Of a stretch of 64,000 nt of DNA, positions 1 to 10,229 are shown one piece after another; position 1 is the first letter of the stretch, and the number at the start of each line of letters is the position of its first letter. The DNA is taken from contig JAFNXL010000011.1 of assembly GCA_017379075.1 (NCBI GenBank), positions 26,049 to 90,048 on the forward strand. The letters are read 5' to 3'. This DNA comes from Bacteroidaceae bacterium (GTDB taxonomy: Bacteria; Bacteroidota; Bacteroidia; Bacteroidales; Bacteroidaceae). Under the pieces are notes generated by a model. It did no database searches and was not told the origin of the DNA. It saw only the letters and a list, made by a program, of their open reading frames with translations. A program made the translations under genes and the position numbers.

Positions 1-1750
1 CTTTGGCATCGGCAGGCGTGTAAATGGGCGCCACAAGCATGTCGTTTCCAAACATGTATTCATCCTCGAACTTATAGGCATTGTTCTCCTCCGGCCAGTC
101 ATAATAGAGCGGACGGTTCATGCCCACACCGGTTTCGTAGGTCTCGCGTGCAGCAGTATAAAGATAGGGGAAAATGCGGTAACGCTGACGCACCGTCTCG
201 CGCAACTGTTCAAAGTTGCTGTATTTCCAGATGCGGCGTTCCAGTTTGGAGTCGTTTGTGGCATGCGTACGGAAGATGGGAGTATAAACACCGAACTGAA
301 GCCAACGCTGCAAGAGTTCGGGATCATTGTCGCCACCCTGATGACCGCCAAGGTCGTGTCCCCAATAGTCATAGCACACATTGCTGGCGTTGCTGGTAAA
401 GAAGATTTCATAACCGAGCATGCTCCATGATGCCCAGGTATCGCCAGAGAAGCAGATGGGATAACGATGGCTTCCCAATCCACCCCAGCGGTGATAGATT
501 ACCGGACGAAGATGGGGACGGTTGCGGCGCATGTCCTCAAAGAAGACATGGTTGCACCAGAAAGTCTCGCCCAGCCCGGGCACATCCTTTACGGTTAGAT
601 GCTGCTGCCAATCGAGCCACCAGAAATCCACTCCAGTCTCTTCATGCACGGAAATGATATTCTTGAACAAGGCTTTATAGAAGTCATAGTCCTCAATCTT
701 CCAAGGGATGGTTTCGCTATAAGACGCGTCATAGCCCAAGTCCGCCTTCATGGCCTTATAGTAATCCTCGTGTCGGCCCACACCATCGGCAGGATGGAGA
801 TTAAGCGCCGTCTTTACACCATGGTCGTGCATGAATTTGAGAAGGTACTTGGGACTGGAGATGAGGTCGCGGTTCCAACTCCATCCCGTCCAACCGCTTT
901 TGTGCCAGTCCATATCCATAATCAATACGTCCAAGGGCACATCGTTCGATTCGGCATCGCGTATGATACGTTGGAATTCCGACTGGGAATAGGCCCAATA
1001 ACGGCTGTACCAGTAACCGAAAATATACTTAGGAGGCAGAGGCACACGGCCACCCACCTTTGTATAGTCGGAAAGACAAGCCTTGTAATCATGGCCGTAA
1101 CCCAGGAAATACCAGTCGGTGGCCGTCTTGTCTACAGGCTGGTCCCACCACAGGAAACCCTCTTCATTGGGTGCGAGGGCAAAAGTGGTGCTGCCGTCGC
1201 CCCGGGTTGTCTTGGGACTTTCATCAATGATGGCCCAACCGGCACGCGAAAGCAGTCCTTTTTCCAAGCTGTTCCTGCGGGTGTCGCCCCATGCCTGGTC
1301 CAAAGTGCGATGCGTGCCCAACAAGTTCAGGGCGTCGTCCTTGCCGGGATACCACATGCAGGACTGGCCGTTCATCTCAAAAGTGATGCAAAGGTTGTTC
1401 GGTGTCTTGTCTGTCTCCCGGGGAACGGATCTTTTCTTGTAACGCAAAGTAAGATGCTCTGTCCGGATATACAGGTAAACTCCGTCTTCTTCTACCGTAT
1501 ATTCCGGCACAGGCAAACGGCGGTTCACTATGGCAAAGGTGGCGCGGTCCTCAAACTTGGAAGCGTTGCTGTACTGGATGCGTATCATCCTGCTTGTAAG
1601 TACCGTAAAACGGACTTTTCCGCTTACCACCATGGCTGCAGAATCTGCCAAGGGATTCCATTCATCCTGCTCCACCGCCTGTACGGTGATAGACAACAGG
1701 CAAAGAAGCAAGGTCAAAACTTTTGTTGTAAAACGGGGCATTCTCATCAT
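1..1750 (-). CDS. GH31 alpha-glycosidase, secreted (3' end outside window)
   Basis: Secreted retaining alpha-glycosidase of family GH31, expected to act in the periplasm or at the surface on alpha-linked sugars; the substrate cannot be told. The gene runs off the left edge, so the last part of the protein is missing. Seen: a signal peptide (MPRFTTKVLTLLLCLLS), the -1 subsite strand LDVLIMDMDWH (about residues 275-285), a WLDWQQ strand whose Asp (about 380) fits the GH31 nucleophile, and FSGDT (Asp about 437) fitting the acid/base. Met codons at 1750, 1747 and 1741 are all possible starts. A TATCTTTG promoter box lies 42 bases upstream. It is followed upstream by GH20 on the same strand, but a terminator separates them. 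Confidence 0.9.
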   Translation of the reverse strand, partial: MMRMPRFTTKVLTLLLCLLSITVQAVEQDEWNPLADSAAMVVSGKVRFTVLTSRMIRIQYSNASKFEDRATFAIVNRRLPVPEYTVEEDGVYLYIRTEHLTLRYKKRSVPRETDKTPNNLCITFEMNGQSCMWYPGKDDALNLLGTHRTLDQAWGDTRRNSLEKGLLSRAGWAIIDESPKTTRGDGSTTFALAPNEEGFLWWDQPVDKTATDWYFLGYGHDYKACLSDYTKVGGRVPLPPKYIFGYWYSRYWAYSQSEFQRIIRDAESNDVPLDVLIMDMDWHKSGWTGWSWNRDLISSPKYLLKFMHDHGVKTALNLHPADGVGRHEDYYKAMKADLGYDASYSETIPWKIEDYDFYKALFKNIISVHEETGVDFWWLDWQQHLTVKDVPGLGETFWCNHVFFEDMRRNRPHLRPVIYHRWGGLGSHRYPICFSGDTWASWSMLGYEIFFTSNASNVCYDYWGHDLGGHQGGDNDPELLQRWLQFGVYTPIFRTHATNDSKLERRIWKYSNFEQLRETVRQRYRIFPYLYTAARETYETGVGMNRPLYYDWPEENNAYKFEDEYMFGNDMLVAPIYTPADAK

Positions 1751-1791
1751 TATATTAGGCTTTTTAGGCGTTTTCTATACTCTCTATGCCA

Positions 1792-1799
1792 CAAAGATA
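1792..1799 (-). promoter_or_regulatory. -7 promoter box of the GH31 gene
   Basis: TATCTTTG on the minus strand matches the Bacteroidetes TAnnTTTG box. It predicts a start of transcription near 1788 and a leader of about 38 bases. Confidence 0.6.
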
Positions 1800-1920
1800 A
1801 GTCTTTTTTCTGACATCACCGCTTAGATTATGCATCTAATCGGCCTGCATTATGAAATTCCGTCATAAACTGCATGCATTTTCCGCACAACAAATCGCAT
1901 TGCCACAAGCCCCATTTCTT

Positions 1921-1960
1921 TTTTCCTCCCGAGGAAAATTTTACTCCCTCCCGAGGAAAA
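1921..1960. promoter_or_regulatory. paired CCTCnnGAGG dyads, site 1
   Basis: Two dyads, TTTTCCTCCCGAGGAAAA and CCCTCCCGAGGAAAA, have centres 22 bases apart (1929.5 and 1951.5). They lie about 125 bases upstream of the GH31 promoter box, in the 290-base gap between GH31 and GH20. The same arrangement recurs near 23031 and 49442. A regulatory role is inference. Confidence 0.55.
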
Positions 1961-1982
1961 TGAAATTGCCCGCAAAAACAAA

Positions 1983-2015
1983 GCCGGGAAACGAAAGGAG
2001 AATTCGTTTCCCGGC
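1983..2015 (-). terminator. terminator of the GH20 gene
   Basis: A perfect 13-base stem (GCCGGGAAACGAA / TTCGTTTCCCGGC) with a 7-base loop lies 25 bases after the GH20 stop and is followed on the minus strand by a T-rich stretch. Confidence 0.75.
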
Positions 2016-2039
2016 ATACATTATTATATATACAAAAGA

Positions 2040-3704
2040 TTATTCTATCTGACGGCAATAGGTTACGCCCATGAGGTCATAGATCTTCTTCAGACGGGGC
2101 AGACGGTTCTTGAACTTCTCAAAATCCTTCTGCTCGGGAAGACACCACTGCACCTCGCATGATGCGCCGAGACGGGGGAGGAGCTGATAGAATGCGTGCT
2201 GGGGATAGGCCACATGCTCGGTCCACAAGTTAACCTGAGGACCCAGAATCAGCTTCTGCTGGTCTTGGGTCAGGCTGTCCGGAATGAGGGGTTCAAATGA
2301 GTAAATCTTGCTGGCCGATACAATATAGCTGTCTGTGGTACGAGGCTGCTTGCCATAGTCCTTCAACTGGGGATGGTCAATGTAGCTGTACACATTGGGG
2401 CTCATGATGACACGATGACCCTGGCGAGCTGCGGCAATACCGCCCTTGATGCCACGCCAAGACATCACGATGGAAGAACCAGAAAGTCCGCCTTCCAGAA
2501 TTTCGTCCCAGCCAATGATGGCGCGTCCGCGTTCTTTCATGAATGCCTCAACCTCACGATTGATCCAGCTCTGCAACTGGTGCTCGGCAGAGAACTTATG
2601 CTTGTCATCGCCCTTGATACCCAATTCCTTGATCTTGGCCTGACACTTGGCACACTTGTTCCAACGATCCTTGGGACACTCATCACCGCCAATGTGGATA
2701 TACTTGGAGGGGAACACCTCGCACAACTCGCCCAAGACGGTCTTGAGGAAGGTGAGGGTTTCGGGATTACCGCCACACAACACCTCACGGCTTACGCCCC
2801 AGTAAGTACGCACGGGATAAGGACCACCGGTACAACCCAAGTGGGGGAATACGTGAAGGGCGCTCTGCATGTGGCCGGGGAGGTCAATTTCGGGAACTAC
2901 GTTGATGTAGCGTTCTGCGGCATAGCGAACCACTTCGCGGCAGTCGTCCTGGGTATAATATCCGCCATAAGGAACACCGTCATAGATTCCGGAATTTCCG
3001 GGACCCACCACAGTCTCGGCACGCACACTGCCCTGGGGAGCCAGGCTGGGATAAGCCTTCACCTCGAAACGCCAGCCCTGGTCTTCGGTGAGGTGCCAGT
3101 GGAGTTGGTTGCTGCCGTGAAGCGCCATCACATCAATGAACTGCTTGATGAACTCAACCGTAAAGAAATGGCGGCCGCAGTCCAACAATACGCCACGGTA
3201 CTCAAAGCGGGGCTGGTCCTTGATTTCCACAAAGGGGAATTCTACCATCTCTGACTTCTTTACGGGCAACGCCTTGCGAATCGTCTGGGCGGCACGGAAC
3301 AGGCCTACCGGCTTGCGGGCACGGATGGTCAGTCCTTTCTTGTCTACATTGATGATATAGGCCTCCTGCTCCTGTTCGGTCAGTTCGGTTTCCACCTCAC
3401 CCTTCTTCACAGGATAGTCCAGGCCAACACGGATTGCGGCCTTCTTGTCATCGGGGGTCAGCTTCAGTGTGATACCGGTCATTTCCTCCACCCACTGGCA
3501 AAGGAACTGCACATTGCGGTAAACCTCGGGGTTGGCGGCATCATAAGCCACGCCCATTCCCTGGCGCAGAGTGAACACCTGTGTTGAATCCTCCTTCACC
3601 TCCTTGGGCAGAGGTATCACATCATAGTCTGCGCGTTGTGCGTTGGCACTGAAATTGCCGGCAAGGAGCAAAAGCGCAAAAAACAATGAAACGATTTTCT
3701 TCAT
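2040..3704 (-). CDS. GH20 beta-N-acetylhexosaminidase, secreted
   Basis: Exo-acting beta-hexosaminidase that removes terminal GlcNAc or GalNAc from glycans, using the substrate acetamido group as nucleophile. Of 554 residues, 1-23 form a signal peptide ending in ANAQ; about 30-155 are the GH20b-type N-terminal domain; the barrel follows from about 165. The catalytic Asp-Glu pair is in HIGGDECPKDRW (GGDE, residues 339-342). LHWHLTEDQGWR near 201 and EIDLPGHMQ near 272 are further family motifs. The length is normal for the family. A TACTTTTG box lies 43 bases upstream of the start. No transporter or SusCD pair is adjacent. Confidence 0.95.
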   Translation of the reverse strand: MKKIVSLFFALLLLAGNFSANAQRADYDVIPLPKEVKEDSTQVFTLRQGMGVAYDAANPEVYRNVQFLCQWVEEMTGITLKLTPDDKKAAIRVGLDYPVKKGEVETELTEQEQEAYIINVDKKGLTIRARKPVGLFRAAQTIRKALPVKKSEMVEFPFVEIKDQPRFEYRGVLLDCGRHFFTVEFIKQFIDVMALHGSNQLHWHLTEDQGWRFEVKAYPSLAPQGSVRAETVVGPGNSGIYDGVPYGGYYTQDDCREVVRYAAERYINVVPEIDLPGHMQSALHVFPHLGCTGGPYPVRTYWGVSREVLCGGNPETLTFLKTVLGELCEVFPSKYIHIGGDECPKDRWNKCAKCQAKIKELGIKGDDKHKFSAEHQLQSWINREVEAFMKERGRAIIGWDEILEGGLSGSSIVMSWRGIKGGIAAARQGHRVIMSPNVYSYIDHPQLKDYGKQPRTTDSYIVSASKIYSFEPLIPDSLTQDQQKLILGPQVNLWTEHVAYPQHAFYQLLPRLGASCEVQWCLPEQKDFEKFKNRLPRLKKIYDLMGVTYCRQIE

Positions 3705-3746
3705 AAATGCTTTGTATTTAAATTAATTGTTGATTATGATTTGCCA

Positions 3747-3754
3747 CAAAAGTA
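3747..3754 (-). promoter_or_regulatory. -7 promoter box of the GH20 gene
   Basis: TACTTTTG on the minus strand matches TAnnTTTG; predicted leader is about 38 bases. Confidence 0.55.
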
Positions 3755-3848
3755 CGAAAAAAAACGCATAATGCTGACACATCATCATAAAATTTTAAAC
3801 GGATAGCCGCAAAGAAAGTCGGTAATCCCCTATTCGTTTGCCCCATCG

Positions 3849-3880
3849 TTTGGATAAGAGAAAAAAAATAAGTATTTTTG
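3849..3880 (+). promoter_or_regulatory. promoter of the GT2-DUF4922-SpoIID gene
   Basis: TTTG at 3849-3852 and TATTTTTG at 3873-3880 are separated by 20 bases, the usual spacing for the Bacteroidetes primary sigma factor. The start codon is about 43 bases downstream. Confidence 0.65.
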
Positions 3881-3923
3881 TATCGACAACAGACATATTG
3901 TAATCAAATCCCACATTAGAGAT

Positions 3924-6900
3924 ATGAATACCGTTTTACCGAAAATAGACTGTTTCATCCCCTGGATCAGCGAAGAACAGGTTCGGGAAACCGTCGCCCA
4001 ACTGAGTGCGGACGAACACGTAGCCGCCATACACTACCTGCAAGAAGAGGGAGGATTTGGCGGCACACGCACCATCAGGCAAATTGCGCAACTGGCCACC
4101 GCGCCATACATTTTATTATATACCAAGTACGACACGCTGAAGTTGGGCTACCATGCCCTGCACCGCCTGCTGTCCGTTGCAGAAGACAGCAGAGGCGAGA
4201 TGTGGTATGCCGACCACTACATTGTGACGCCCGACGGAGAACGGCGCGCCATGCCGCTGATTGAGTATCAGGAAGGTTCCGTGCGAGACGATTTCCAGAT
4301 GGGTTCCGTACTGCTCATTAAGACCGAGGCGCTGAAGGAATATGTAGGCCAAAGCCATCTGCACACCTATCAGCATGCCGCCCTATATGACCTGCGTCTG
4401 TTCATCAGCCGCCGTTCTCTGCCGGTTCATGTCAATGAGTTCCTATACACAGAAATGGAGCACGACACCCGTTTGAGCGGACAAAAACAGTTTGACTACG
4501 TAGACCCCAGAAACCGGTCGCGCCAAGTGGAAATGGAACGTGCCGTAACCCGCCATTTACGTGCCATCAACGCCTATCTGCACGGCAACGAAAACGATGA
4601 ACCGGATTTGAGAGAGGGAGACTTCGAAGTTGAAGCTTCTGTTGTGATTCCTGTCCGCAACCGCGTCCGCACCATCGAGGACGCCATAAAAAGCGTATTG
4701 GCACAGGAGACCACCTTCCCCTTCAATCTGATTATTGTAGACAACGGCAGCACGGACGGCACCACAGAGGCCATTGCCAAATATGCCGAGGACAAACGGG
4801 TGATCCATCTCATCCCCGAACGCGATGACCTGGGCATTGGCGGATGCTGGAACATGGCCGTGCACCACCCGCAGGCCGGACGCTTTGTGGTGCAGCTGGA
4901 CAGCGACGACCTGTACAGCAGTCCGCAAACCCTGCAACGCATCGTGGATGCCTTTTACGAGCAGAAGGCCGTAATGGTGATTGGCGCATACCGGATGTGC
5001 AACTTCCAGCTGGAGACCCTTCCTCCCGGCCTCATCGACCACCGCGAATGGACACCGCAGAACGGTCGCAACAATGCCCTGCGCATAAACGGACTGGGCG
5101 CGCCAAGAGCCTTCTTCACCCCGCTTTTGCGCAAGATTCATATCCCCAACACCAGCTACGGAGAAGACTATGCGCTGGGGCTGATGATCAGCCGCCGCTA
5201 CCGTATCGGACGCATCTATGATGAGCTGTACCTCTGCCGCCGATGGGAAGGGAACAGCGACGCCGCACTGAGCCAGGACAAGATAAACAAGAACAACCGA
5301 TACAAAGACCATCTGCGCACGCTGGAAATCCGTGCCCGACAAAAACTGAACGAGAAATGGCAGCACCACGTAGACACGGAAGAGATGCAGGCGTTCTTTG
5401 CCCGGGAAGTGGAAAACTGGCCGTTGGCCACTCAGAACTACAAGGCGCTTGACAGCACACAAAGCAAGGACCTGTGCGTTTCCGAACAGACACTGAAAGC
5501 CCAGTGGAACCCGGCCCGCATTGTCAGCACGGGAGCAAAGATAGACTCGAAGAGCATTGCCGAACGCCCCTGCTTCCTGTGCGACCAGAACCGTCCCAAG
5601 GAGCAGCACACACTGATGGTGGAAAAACACTACCAGATTCTGGTAAACCCTTTCCCCATCCTACCGCAGCACTTCACCATCCCCACCAGACGCCATACCC
5701 CACAAAGCATATACAGCCACTTCAGCACCATGCGCCGCATGGCCTGGGACATGAAGGGATATATCATCTTCTACAACGGTCCCCTGTGCGGCGCGTCCTG
5801 CCCGGACCACATGCACTTGCAGGCCGGAAGCCGCGGCATTGTGCCCATAGAACGCGACTGGGACATGTACCAGCAGCGGCTGGAGAAGCTGTACCCGCTG
5901 ACCGGAAAGGAAGCGGCGTCCATGGAAGAGGCCGGATACATAGGTTCGCAATGCGGACTGTACATTCTGCGCGACTATCAGTGCCCGGTCTTTGTCATCC
6001 GCAGCATCCCCACCGAGTCGGACAGCCTCCTGTGCCAACGTCTCTACAACGCGCTCCCCATTGCGGAAGGCGAGGAAGAGCCGCGCATGAACCTGATTGC
6101 ATGGCACCAGGAAGGTGGCGTGGGAAAGCCCGATGAGGTCATCACGTTGCTTTTCCCCCGTTCAAAGCACCGTCCCGACTGCTATTATGCGGAAGGCGAA
6201 GACAAGTTGCTCATCAGTCCGGGCGCATTGGACATGGGCGGACTCTTCATCACACCACGCGAAGAAGACTTCAACAAGCTGACACCGGAAACAGCGGCGG
6301 CCATCCTGAAAGAAGTCACGCTGGAATATGACCAGTTGGAAGACGTGATACACCAGATAAAGGACACCCCGAAGCCGGAGCCGCAAGAAGAGGATGAGAG
6401 CATCTCCAGCGACCTGCAGCAGACCGATGCCGAGGAGCCTTCTGTAAAGGTGGGGCTGATGTCTGCCACACAACTCACCTTCCATTTGCACCACGATTAT
6501 AAGGCCAAGGGGAACCTGGCGAGCGGACAGCAGGCCGTACAGTATCACGAAGGCAGCATCCTGTGGAACGGCAGCCTGTACCACCACCTCACCTTCCGTC
6601 CGCAGCAAGAGGAGTCTTGTTTCTCCGTGGAACAAGTGACCATAGGAAAACAATTCCATTGGGAGCGCACCGAGACCCAGACCTTCCGCGGCACGCTGCG
6701 CCTCATCGTGGACGAGGAGAAGATTCTGCTCATCAACGAGATTCCGATGGAAGACTATCTGCTAAGCGTCATCAGCAGCGAGATGAAGGCCACCTGCAGC
6801 CTGGAGTTCCTGAAAGCGTCTGCCGTCATCAGCCGCAGCTGGATTATGGCACAGCTGGAACACCGCCGCCAACACGAGGGCGAGCACAACACGTTCTTCT

Positions 6901-7664
6901 CGTTCAGCAAGTCGGACAGCGAAATGATCCGCTGGTACGACCGCGAGGAGCACACCCTCTTTGACGTATGCGCCGATGACCACTGCCAGCGCTATCAGGG
7001 CGTAACACGCTCATTCAGCCCGCAGGTGAAACAAGCCATTGACGCCACACGCGGACAGATTCTCGTATACGGAGGCGAGATTTGCGACGCACGATTTGGA
7101 AAGTGCTGCGGCGGAATGACCAACACCTACCGCCACTGCTGGGACAACAAGGACCTGCCCTATCTGCAACATGTGGACGACCCCTATTGCAGCCAGGCCA
7201 CACCCCAGGTGCTGGACCAGGTGCTGAACGACTATGACCGCGAGACCACCGACTTCCTGGAGTGGACCGTGGAATACAGCCAGCAGGAGATGCAGGAACT
7301 GGTAAGCGAGAATCTGCGCACAGAACTGGGCCAGATCACCGACCTGCAAGACGTGGAGCGGAGCCAGAGCGGACACCTGAGCAAGCTCAAGATTGTGGGC
7401 ACCCAAAAGGAATTCACCATTGGAAAAGAACTTGAAATACGCCGCACGCTCAGCCATTCCCACCTGAAGAGCAGCGCCTTCCGCGTAGAACGTCTGGACA
7501 TTGTGGACGGCATTCCGCAACGGTTCCGGCTCTGCGGTCGCGGATGGGGCCACGGTGTGGGCATGTGCCAGATTGGCGCCGCCGTCATGGGCGAGCAGGG
7601 CCACAAGTTCCAGTCCATCCTACACCATTATTATAAGGAAGCAGAAATCAAGAAAATTTATTAA
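3924..7664 (+). CDS. multidomain protein: two GT2-like domains, DUF4922 (HIT-like), SpoIID
   Basis: A 1246-residue protein with four recognisable parts. Residues 1-205 look like a degenerate GT-A domain. Residues about 235-480 are a clear GT2 glycosyltransferase ([19 protein letters not shown], acidic metal motif QLDSDDLY near 326). About 540-830 is a DUF4922-type region with [11 protein letters not shown] and PDHMHLQAG (near 625), the latter resembling the His-x-His-x-Gln motif of galactose-1-phosphate uridylyltransferase relatives. About 870-1246 is a SpoIID/LytB domain ([27 protein letters not shown]). There is no signal peptide or membrane segment, although SpoIID domains normally work on peptidoglycan outside the membrane. 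The next gene starts 6 bases later. The overall reaction is unknown. Confidence 0.85.
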   Translation: MNTVLPKIDCFIPWISEEQVRETVAQLSADEHVAAIHYLQEEGGFGGTRTIRQIAQLATAPYILLYTKYDTLKLGYHALHRLLSVAEDSRGEMWYADHYIVTPDGERRAMPLIEYQEGSVRDDFQMGSVLLIKTEALKEYVGQSHLHTYQHAALYDLRLFISRRSLPVHVNEFLYTEMEHDTRLSGQKQFDYVDPRNRSRQVEMERAVTRHLRAINAYLHGNENDEPDLREGDFEVEASVVIPVRNRVRTIEDAIKSVLAQETTFPFNLIIVDNGSTDGTTEAIAKYAEDKRVIHLIPERDDLGIGGCWNMAVHHPQAGRFVVQLDSDDLYSSPQTLQRIVDAFYEQKAVMVIGAYRMCNFQLETLPPGLIDHREWTPQNGRNNALRINGLGAPRAFFTPLLRKIHIPNTSYGEDYALGLMISRRYRIGRIYDELYLCRRWEGNSDAALSQDKINKNNRYKDHLRTLEIRARQKLNEKWQHHVDTEEMQAFFAREVENWPLATQNYKALDSTQSKDLCVSEQTLKAQWNPARIVSTGAKIDSKSIAERPCFLCDQNRPKEQHTLMVEKHYQILVNPFPILPQHFTIPTRRHTPQSIYSHFSTMRRMAWDMKGYIIFYNGPLCGASCPDHMHLQAGSRGIVPIERDWDMYQQRLEKLYPLTGKEAASMEEAGYIGSQCGLYILRDYQCPVFVIRSIPTESDSLLCQRLYNALPIAEGEEEPRMNLIAWHQEGGVGKPDEVITLLFPRSKHRPDCYYAEGEDKLLISPGALDMGGLFITPREEDFNKLTPETAAAILKEVTLEYDQLEDVIHQIKDTPKPEPQEEDESISSDLQQTDAEEPSVKVGLMSATQLTFHLHHDYKAKGNLASGQQAVQYHEGSILWNGSLYHHLTFRPQQEESCFSVEQVTIGKQFHWERTETQTFRGTLRLIVDEEKILLINEIPMEDYLLSVISSEMKATCSLEFLKASAVISRSWIMAQLEHRRQHEGEHNTFFSFSKSDSEMIRWYDREEHTLFDVCADDHCQRYQGVTRSFSPQVKQAIDATRGQILVYGGEICDARFGKCCGGMTNTYRHCWDNKDLPYLQHVDDPYCSQATPQVLDQVLNDYDRETTDFLEWTVEYSQQEMQELVSENLRTELGQITDLQDVERSQSGHLSKLKIVGTQKEFTIGKELEIRRTLSHSHLKSSAFRVERLDIVDGIPQRFRLCGRGWGHGVGMCQIGAAVMGEQGHKFQSILHHYYKEAEIKKIY

Positions 7665-7670
7665 GCCAAC

Positions 7671-8627
7671 ATGAGAAAGACCTTTGTAAAAGGGATGCTG
7701 TGCGCATGCGCCCTGCTCCCCTCCACACTGACGGCACAAAACGCCGCCGAAGTAAAAACCACCAGTTATGATGGCCCGGCCATTGTAATGAAGCCGCACA
7801 CCCTCGACGCGCTTTGCCTGGGCAAGCTGAAAGGGCAGGAGAAACAAAGCTATCAGGGCATGGACGTATGGAACGACTATATCTTCAGCTTTCAGAACAC
7901 CGGATACCTGTCGGTCTACACCACAGACGGGAAGACCCTGAAGCAGGTGGTAAAGCCTTTCCAGATTGCCAGCCATCACGAGAAGAACCACTGCAACGAG
8001 GTTACCTTTGGCCGCATACGGTATGAAAAAGACGACCCCTTCCCGCTCATTTACGTGGCGCAATGCCAGCGGGGCAGCATTAACGGACGCAAGGATGTGC
8101 TGTACGTAGAACGCATCGCCCCAGACATGAAGTCGACAACCCTGGTGCAGACCATCGTGTTCAAGGACCGCAACAAGCTCTTCGGCTATGCGCTGAACTG
8201 GGCGGTGGACGCTGAAAGAAACTATCTTTACGGCTACGGCAATACGGTTGACAACACCAACCCCACCAACCGCCACCGCATTGTAAAGTTCCGCATTCCC
8301 GAACTATCCGAATCCACAGACGGGATAGTTACCCTCACGGAAGAAGACCTGCTGGAGAACTATCTCATCGAGGACACCTATCAGGCTCCCTTCAACCCCA
8401 TCGGGCAAGGACTGATGATCAGAGACGGACTGCTGTATATGCCTACCGGATTCGGCAACGAGAAGTATCCCTCCGAGCTGTACGTATGGGATCTGAACAC
8501 CCGCACCATGCGCAACGTGATAGACCTGAGCCAGGTTACGAAGGGCGAACTGGAAGACTGTTCGCAATGGCGGGACAAGATGCTTATCCAGACGCAAGGC
8601 GAAATGTACCTGCTGGATTTCAAGTAG
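7671..8627 (+). CDS. secreted protein, probable beta-propeller, function unknown
   Basis: A 318-residue protein with a signal peptide (residues 1-22, ending LTAQ). The rest is rich in short beta segments with repeating aromatic and Asp/Asn turns (IFSFQNTGYLSVYTTDGK, LYGYGNTVDNTNP), like TolB/NHL-type propellers; I see no catalytic motif. It starts 6 bases after the SpoIID-containing gene, so the two are very probably co-transcribed and may serve one envelope process. A strong hairpin terminator follows 50 bases after the stop. Fold assignment is by pattern only. Confidence 0.6.
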   Translation: MRKTFVKGMLCACALLPSTLTAQNAAEVKTTSYDGPAIVMKPHTLDALCLGKLKGQEKQSYQGMDVWNDYIFSFQNTGYLSVYTTDGKTLKQVVKPFQIASHHEKNHCNEVTFGRIRYEKDDPFPLIYVAQCQRGSINGRKDVLYVERIAPDMKSTTLVQTIVFKDRNKLFGYALNWAVDAERNYLYGYGNTVDNTNPTNRHRIVKFRIPELSESTDGIVTLTEEDLLENYLIEDTYQAPFNPIGQGLMIRDGLLYMPTGFGNEKYPSELYVWDLNTRTMRNVIDLSQVTKGELEDCSQWRDKMLIQTQGEMYLLDFK

Positions 8628-8679
8628 AAAGCACACTCTGTGCGGCCGGCGGACAGTATGCCGCACACGGTATACCACA

Positions 8680-8712
8680 AGGGCTGCCCTCTCTCCGGGG
8701 CAGCCCTCTTTT
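8680..8712. terminator. terminator between convergent genes
   Basis: The stem AGGGCTGCCC / GGGGCAGCCCT with a short loop is followed by CTTTTT on the plus strand. It sits between the propeller gene (+) and the DUF6261-like gene (-). Confidence 0.75.
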
Positions 8713-8762
8713 TATCGCATTACGGAATTGTGAAGCAGAACAGATTCCGCTTTGCCAATCAC

Positions 8763-9509
8763 TCACTCCTTCTTCCGTCTTGTGCGCTGTACGGTGCGCT
8801 GCTTGTAAGCCGTCTCCGATTCGGCAATAACGGCGTTCATCAGCGAGACAAAGCGCGTGGCCTCGGGGCTGGGATGCGCCACGCTGGTCACAAAGGCGAT
8901 GGTCAGGATGTCGTCGAACTGTTCGTCCATCTCGGCACGCACGACCTTTGCCGGCTCAGTCCTTTCGGCGGCACGCTGCGAGGTGCGCTGGCTGATGAGA
9001 TCGCCCAGGCGACCGGCCACCACGCCCAGCTCTTCCACCACGTCGGCCAGATGGAGCGTCTGCACATGGGCGTACATCCCTTCCGTGGTGAGGTCGGTCA
9101 GCAGCGCGCGTATCATCACCAGCTTCTGCCCCTGCGGCAGCCTTTGGCAGCCCACATAGGGTTTGGTCTCCAGGAAGAGCACTTCGGCAGCAACGCGCAT
9201 CGCTTCCAGAGGCGACGAGCGGTTGGCGCGGATAGTGGCCATCAGATAGACGACAAGCCCGTCCGCCTTGCGGTCCTCCTCGGCAATCTGCATCGTCTCA
9301 ATCCGGGCGCGGCTTTCCGCTATGATGTCCGTCAACTTCTCCACATTGGCGGAGAAAGCGTCCAGCTGCGCCTGGCTCACGCCTATCTTCTCCGCCCCAG
9401 TCTCCAAAATAAGCAATTTTGTGTCATTCATCAGGCTGGCATACTCTGCCTTGTTGAATTTTCCCAGTCTTACGGGATCGATTTTCAGATAACTTCCCAT
9501 GTTGTGCAC
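8763..9509 (-). CDS. DUF6261-like helical protein
   Basis: A 248-residue, mostly alpha-helical cytoplasmic protein without signal peptide or membrane segment. The pattern (paired helices, a central RKADGLVVYLMATIRAN stretch, a Thr/Arg-rich helix, basic tail RTRRKKE) resembles the Bacteroidetes family DUF6261, of unknown function. A second Met at 9500 (MGSYLKID) could be the real start. No clear TAnnTTTG box is seen immediately upstream. The 42-base hairpin array begins about 100 bases upstream of the start. Confidence 0.6.
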   Translation of the reverse strand: MHNMGSYLKIDPVRLGKFNKAEYASLMNDTKLLILETGAEKIGVSQAQLDAFSANVEKLTDIIAESRARIETMQIAEEDRKADGLVVYLMATIRANRSSPLEAMRVAAEVLFLETKPYVGCQRLPQGQKLVMIRALLTDLTTEGMYAHVQTLHLADVVEELGVVAGRLGDLISQRTSQRAAERTEPAKVVRAEMDEQFDDILTIAFVTSVAHPSPEATRFVSLMNAVIAESETAYKQRTVQRTRRKKE

Positions 9510-9609
9510 TTTTTAACGATTGAAACTCGGTCTGGCGCCCACTTTAAGGACTTCCTACGGCACGAAAATATAAAAATTTTCTGAAATACAACATTTAATC
9601 CGTGTAAAA

Positions 9610-9882
9610 ATGGAATTTCAATCTGAAATTGTACTTTCGCATAGTGTGGAAATGGAATTTCAATCTGAAATTGCGCTTTTACATAGTGTGGGAATAGAAT
9701 TTCAATCTGAAATTATGCTTTCACATAGTGTAAATATAGAATTTCAATCTGAAATTGTGCTTTTACATAGTGTAAATATGGAATTTCAATCTGAAATTGT
9801 GCTTTTACATAGTGTAAATATGGAATTTCAATCTGAAATTACACTTTTACATCGTGTGGAAATAGAATTTCAACATAATACG
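9610..9882 (+). repeat. 42-base tandem hairpin array (6 full units plus a partial unit)
   Basis: The dyad AATTTCAATCTGAAATT (7-base arms, 3-base loop) recurs at 9614, 9656, 9698, 9740, 9782 and 9824, exactly 42 bases apart, with a decayed copy at 9866. The linker is variable but keeps CTTTT-CATAGTGT and then GGAAAT or AAATAT. The array stays open in one frame (14-residue repeats) because 42 is divisible by three. The related 41-base array at 42209 is not divisible by three, which argues against a protein. The whole gap 9510-10229 has no other gene I can support. Confidence 0.9.
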
Positions 9883-10146
9883 CAGGATCTTTTAACAGGA
9901 AAGCCATCAGCAAGCCCCCAAAAAGCCCTTTCGGCCAAATGAAAATCCCCTCCCCCACACCGCCAGCAATCATTCTGATGCCCAAACTGCCACACCGCAC
10001 TGTTTTAGTCATCCCGGCCATGCCTTATATATATATTATAATGTACTCGATGGGCAAAGGCGAATAATCAGTTTGACCACCTTCTGTTTGCCCGCGCCCA
10101 ACAAGTTCAGCACGGGGTATTGTGGCGGCCTTGCCTAAGTATGCAA

Positions 10147-10180
10147 CAAGGGCTTGGCAGCGTGTTGCTCCAAGCCCTTG
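10147..10180. terminator. hairpin after the fasciclin gene
   Basis: An 11-base perfect stem (CAAGGGCTTGG / CCAAGCCCTTG) lies 50 bases past the fasciclin stop codon. There is no strong T run on the minus side, so termination is only probable. Confidence 0.45.
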
Positions 10181-10229
10181 CTTCGGTTTTATTGATGTTG
10201 GAATGTTGTGTATGTTCAGACGGAACCGA

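Noticed and set aside
599-1813. 404-codon plus-strand frame
   Set aside because: It lies opposite the GH31 gene, whose motifs, signal peptide and promoter are clear.
9610-9942. Open frame with 14-residue repeats (MEFQSEIVLLHSV type) over the 42-base array
   Set aside because: It stays open only because 42 is a multiple of three; the related 41-base array cannot be coding, there is no promoter or upstream signal, and the DNA dyad is better conserved than the peptide.
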